64,000 nucleotides of DNA from Urechis unicinctus (taxonomy: Eukaryota; Annelida; Polychaeta; Xenopneusta; Urechidae), in NCBI GenBank assembly GCA_034190875.2, contig CM067343.1, forward strand, positions 31,638,250 to 31,702,249, read 5' to 3'. The notes under the pieces are model-generated. The model worked only from the letters and a program-made list of their open reading frames with translations, did no database searches and had not been told where the DNA came from. Positions 61,201-64,000 of the stretch are shown here, one piece after another (position 1 is the first letter of the stretch; each line of letters begins with the position of its first letter). The position numbers and the translations under genes were made by a program.

Positions 61201-63841
61201 TAAAACAATACCGAATGTGGCTGAATCAGCCCTAGAACAAGAAACATTACTCGGCATCACATCATCTCGTAGGTGAGGCAAAGCAACCCTGGGACAATGG
61301 TAAATGGTCTTGTCAAATTGATTTTTGTCCTTCTGATAACCATGTTGCCAAAACTGCGCCGACGTAATTATTCACATCACTCCCTGCTCGGCGTTATTGC
61401 GCGCGAGCGTGACCGAAACATATTGCGTTGCATGAGGTCACACCTGCAGTGTTCCCGAACGCTTATTCCATTAAACGTAACAATCAACCGAATGTTGTAC
61501 AGTGCATCCCATTCACCATCTGTCTACGCTTTCCAACTGAACCTTAGGTGTTAATGCCATTGTTTTGCGACGGTTGCAATTGATTCAACGCGTTCAAGGT
61601 GCCGAAGTGCGACGTTAATGTGCGATACAGATCAAAGACGGAATGATTAAAGTCATATCCGTAATCAATGTCAGAATGATGTTGATTGATGAATACCAAT
61701 ACAGTGATTTTCTTAAGATCATGACAGGCTGTGTCATAAAAACATGTATAATTCGTTATCTTCGTTCAGAATGTCTGAAGGCAATTGTATGATTGATTGG
61801 GTAATATTCACATCAAAAGCTGCGGGTTGCAAAATATATCTGCGTAGGATCCATTATTAATAAGATAAGCGCTTTGAAGCAAACAACTGCACTGAAATGA
61901 AAATATGAATATGCAACCTATATTATGCTCTGTATTGACCAAGATGTAATCTTAAAATATAAACGTACTACAATTACAAAAAAGGCTCAGCAAACATTTT
62001 AAAATTGCAATTTTCTCAAAGCTAACCCCACGTAACAGTACTGCATTACCCTTGTCACGTTTAAATTTTGGCCATGTCGATTTTGTAAGGTTTACAAATT
62101 ATATCGTTGCAATGCCGATGTCTGTGCTTTGCTGGACCATAGACCTGTGTTAAGGAATCAAACGAGGACAGGGACAGCAATACACGCGCACAGCAGATAC
62201 ATGGCCTATTCAGGAAGCGCTGCGGAACATTCGTTATTGGCTTCCACACGGGGAACAAATGTTTAATATATTTTGATGAATAATTTTGATAAGCAAACTT
62301 AGTTTTGATTTTGGGGTTTGGCTCTCGGTATTTTTCTATGTGTCATCGGGTGTCAGCAACGGCAGCATTTCTAGCTTGGCAATATATACAATTTGCTATT
62401 GTCAATAAGCCGACAAATTAAATTCTTGGATACCTAAGGTTAATGGCTGGTTTGATGTGGCAATAAATTACCAGCATACCTTGACCGCCTAAATTTCTGT
62501 ACTGAATACAGTTCATAGAAAGGATTGAATGTGCTGGGTATTAATAATGTTTCATTTATGGTCGTATTTTGAGCTGTGACTTACCCATTCTAGTGGAAAA
62601 CGCCAATTTCAAGTTGTTATGTTAGTAATTAAAGTCAAGGGGATCCATCCTATAGTAAAGCTTTACTTTTGCTTTGTTAAAAACTTTATAATCGTATGTG
62701 AAAACGAGTTTGTCTTAATATGATCGTTTTGCATTATAAGAACTCTCACAATCCACCTTCAATCATTAGAACCCGGTAATACACGCGAGTATTTGCTCCG
62801 GGTTGCATTACGTATGTTAACTATTTTGGTTAAGCTATACTCTGTACCCTGGCTCTCTAGCACCTTCATCCGCATGGCTGTTTTCTCTAATCCAATATTG
62901 GTTATAGAAACACAAACATTTTTGGCTGCTTTTTGAACCGACGTATGTAATGGGTATCGCTATATATTATCCGCAACATCGTCCGATATCAAATTTTCCC
63001 GTCGATGATTGGCCAATTATGTTGATTGGACTTATGTAGTATCCAGCTGGGCTGTCTGCACGGAGCGGACTGTGAACATATATCAAGCAAAAACATGAAT
63101 GATCTGTGATGGTTGATAAGTACTCTATGTGGTTGGCCTATAGCTCTCGAACACTTCTTGACAAGGGTCGTGATGAATCATGCTTCATCGCGTCATGGCG
63201 GATAACATAAATTAGATGATTGCAGCCAAAACCGGAGCCAAGCTGTTAGTTGCACAATGTTTTTACAATGCAAATTGGTGATCCCTTCAAAGAGCAAGGT
63301 AAACATGGTGCTTATAACAGTGACTTCTATTTGGCGATTTATTTTCATTATATTGTGTCGACATTGTTTCCATAAAAAAAGAACGACAGGGCACGGAACG
63401 ATTGCACAAAGACATAAATGTAAATATTTTCTATTTACGTAGTTATATCTCAACCAAAATATATGTGTTATTACTTGTCATATCGGTTGTGTATAGGAAC
63501 TTGTTCCAGTTCGTCAAGAGGAAATAACCACACGTTCTCCGTTTAAGTAATGATAGCATTCCGAATGTTATTGACAGTTGGAATTTCATAAAGTGGTATA
63601 ACTATGTGGGTTCTGCAAGACTATGCTCCAGGCAAAATCGTATAGTTCATTATGTCTTCTCATTATTTCATATATCATATTATAACGCCTAGCTTTAAAG
63701 CAAACTAATGGTTATTTAAGTAATGTCCTTCAGTGCAAAGAACGAGATGTTTCAGAGCGTTAAAGCGACAAAGAATGAGTGAATTATCGCCTGCAAAACT
63801 CGTGGTCCAGGAAATCAATGAATGTGCCCGTATGAACAGAA
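58289..63841. other. U2 sequence, no gene seen
   Basis: The part after about 60,750 matches the beginning of the 8.5-kb copies at reduced identity; 58,400-60,700 has little clear match to U1. Reading frames of 60-93 codons have no recognisable domain. Confidence 0.5.
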
Positions 63842-63903
63842 TTATATATATATATGTATATATATATGTATATATATATATATAGATATATATATATATA
63901 TAT

Positions 63904-63964
<61 letters not shown>

Positions 63965-64000
63965 CGTATATATATACTATATATATATATATATATATAT
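63842..64000. repeat. (TA)n microsatellite at window end
   Basis: At least 159 bp of TA repeats with occasional GTA, GATA and CGTA interruptions, running off the end of the window. Confidence 0.95.

Larger units (their letters stand above)
47136..64000 (+). repeat. Tandem unit U2 (continues past the window)
   Basis: Collinear with U1 from its start to its equivalent of 28,000. It differs by unit-specific segments: extra sequence at about 51,870-55,850, absence of about 2 kb corresponding to 24,900-26,900, and no long GAA or AT/GA tract. Confidence 0.8.

Overview
This window looks like intergenic or intronic DNA from an animal genome. It is AT-rich, has no operons, rRNA or tRNA, and carries long simple repeats, spliced remnants of DNA transposons, nested MITEs and large tandem duplications. 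A marine invertebrate is my best guess, but I cannot name the organism. I find no intact host protein gene. Almost all ORFs of 60-130 codons are unsupported.

Left part (1-11,165). A 10.7-kb DNA transposon occupies 77-10,754. It has 132-bp terminal inverted repeats starting CACCCGATT and a 7-bp target duplication (TACTAAC). Uninterrupted versions of its target site survive elsewhere in the window (29,448-29,985 and 37,980-38,520). It carries broken exons: a cysteine cluster and a 'GFWPLTP' exon resembling KDZ (Kyakuja-Dileera-Zisupton) transposases, two damaged copies of a chromodomain exon, and an opposite-strand gene remnant resembling the DUF4806 family. Two small non-autonomous elements are nested in it: a CAGGG-ended hAT-like one (1,450-2,017) and a G-run-ended MITE (9,189-9,486).

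Rest of the window. This is a head-to-tail array of an old, diverged unit of about 20 kb: the tail of unit U0 (1-76 and 10,755-11,165), U1 (11,166-47,135) and U2 (47,136 to beyond the end). U1 and U2 are collinear, roughly 80-90% identical by eye in the best blocks, with many indels and unit-specific expansions (minisatellites, a GAA tract, an AT/GA tract).

Within U1 the final 8.5 kb is triplicated (22,507-30,972; 30,973-39,504; 39,505-47,135). The middle copy is a hybrid: its first ~1.6 kb matches copy 3 and the remainder matches copy 1. This is the product expected from unequal crossing-over between two older copies, with the switch just upstream of a (CAT)n tract. Single-base homopolymer indels between the copies mean an assembly artefact must also be considered.

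The array carries no recognisable gene. Two short reading frames are shared in frame between U1 and U2 and are the only hints of past coding.
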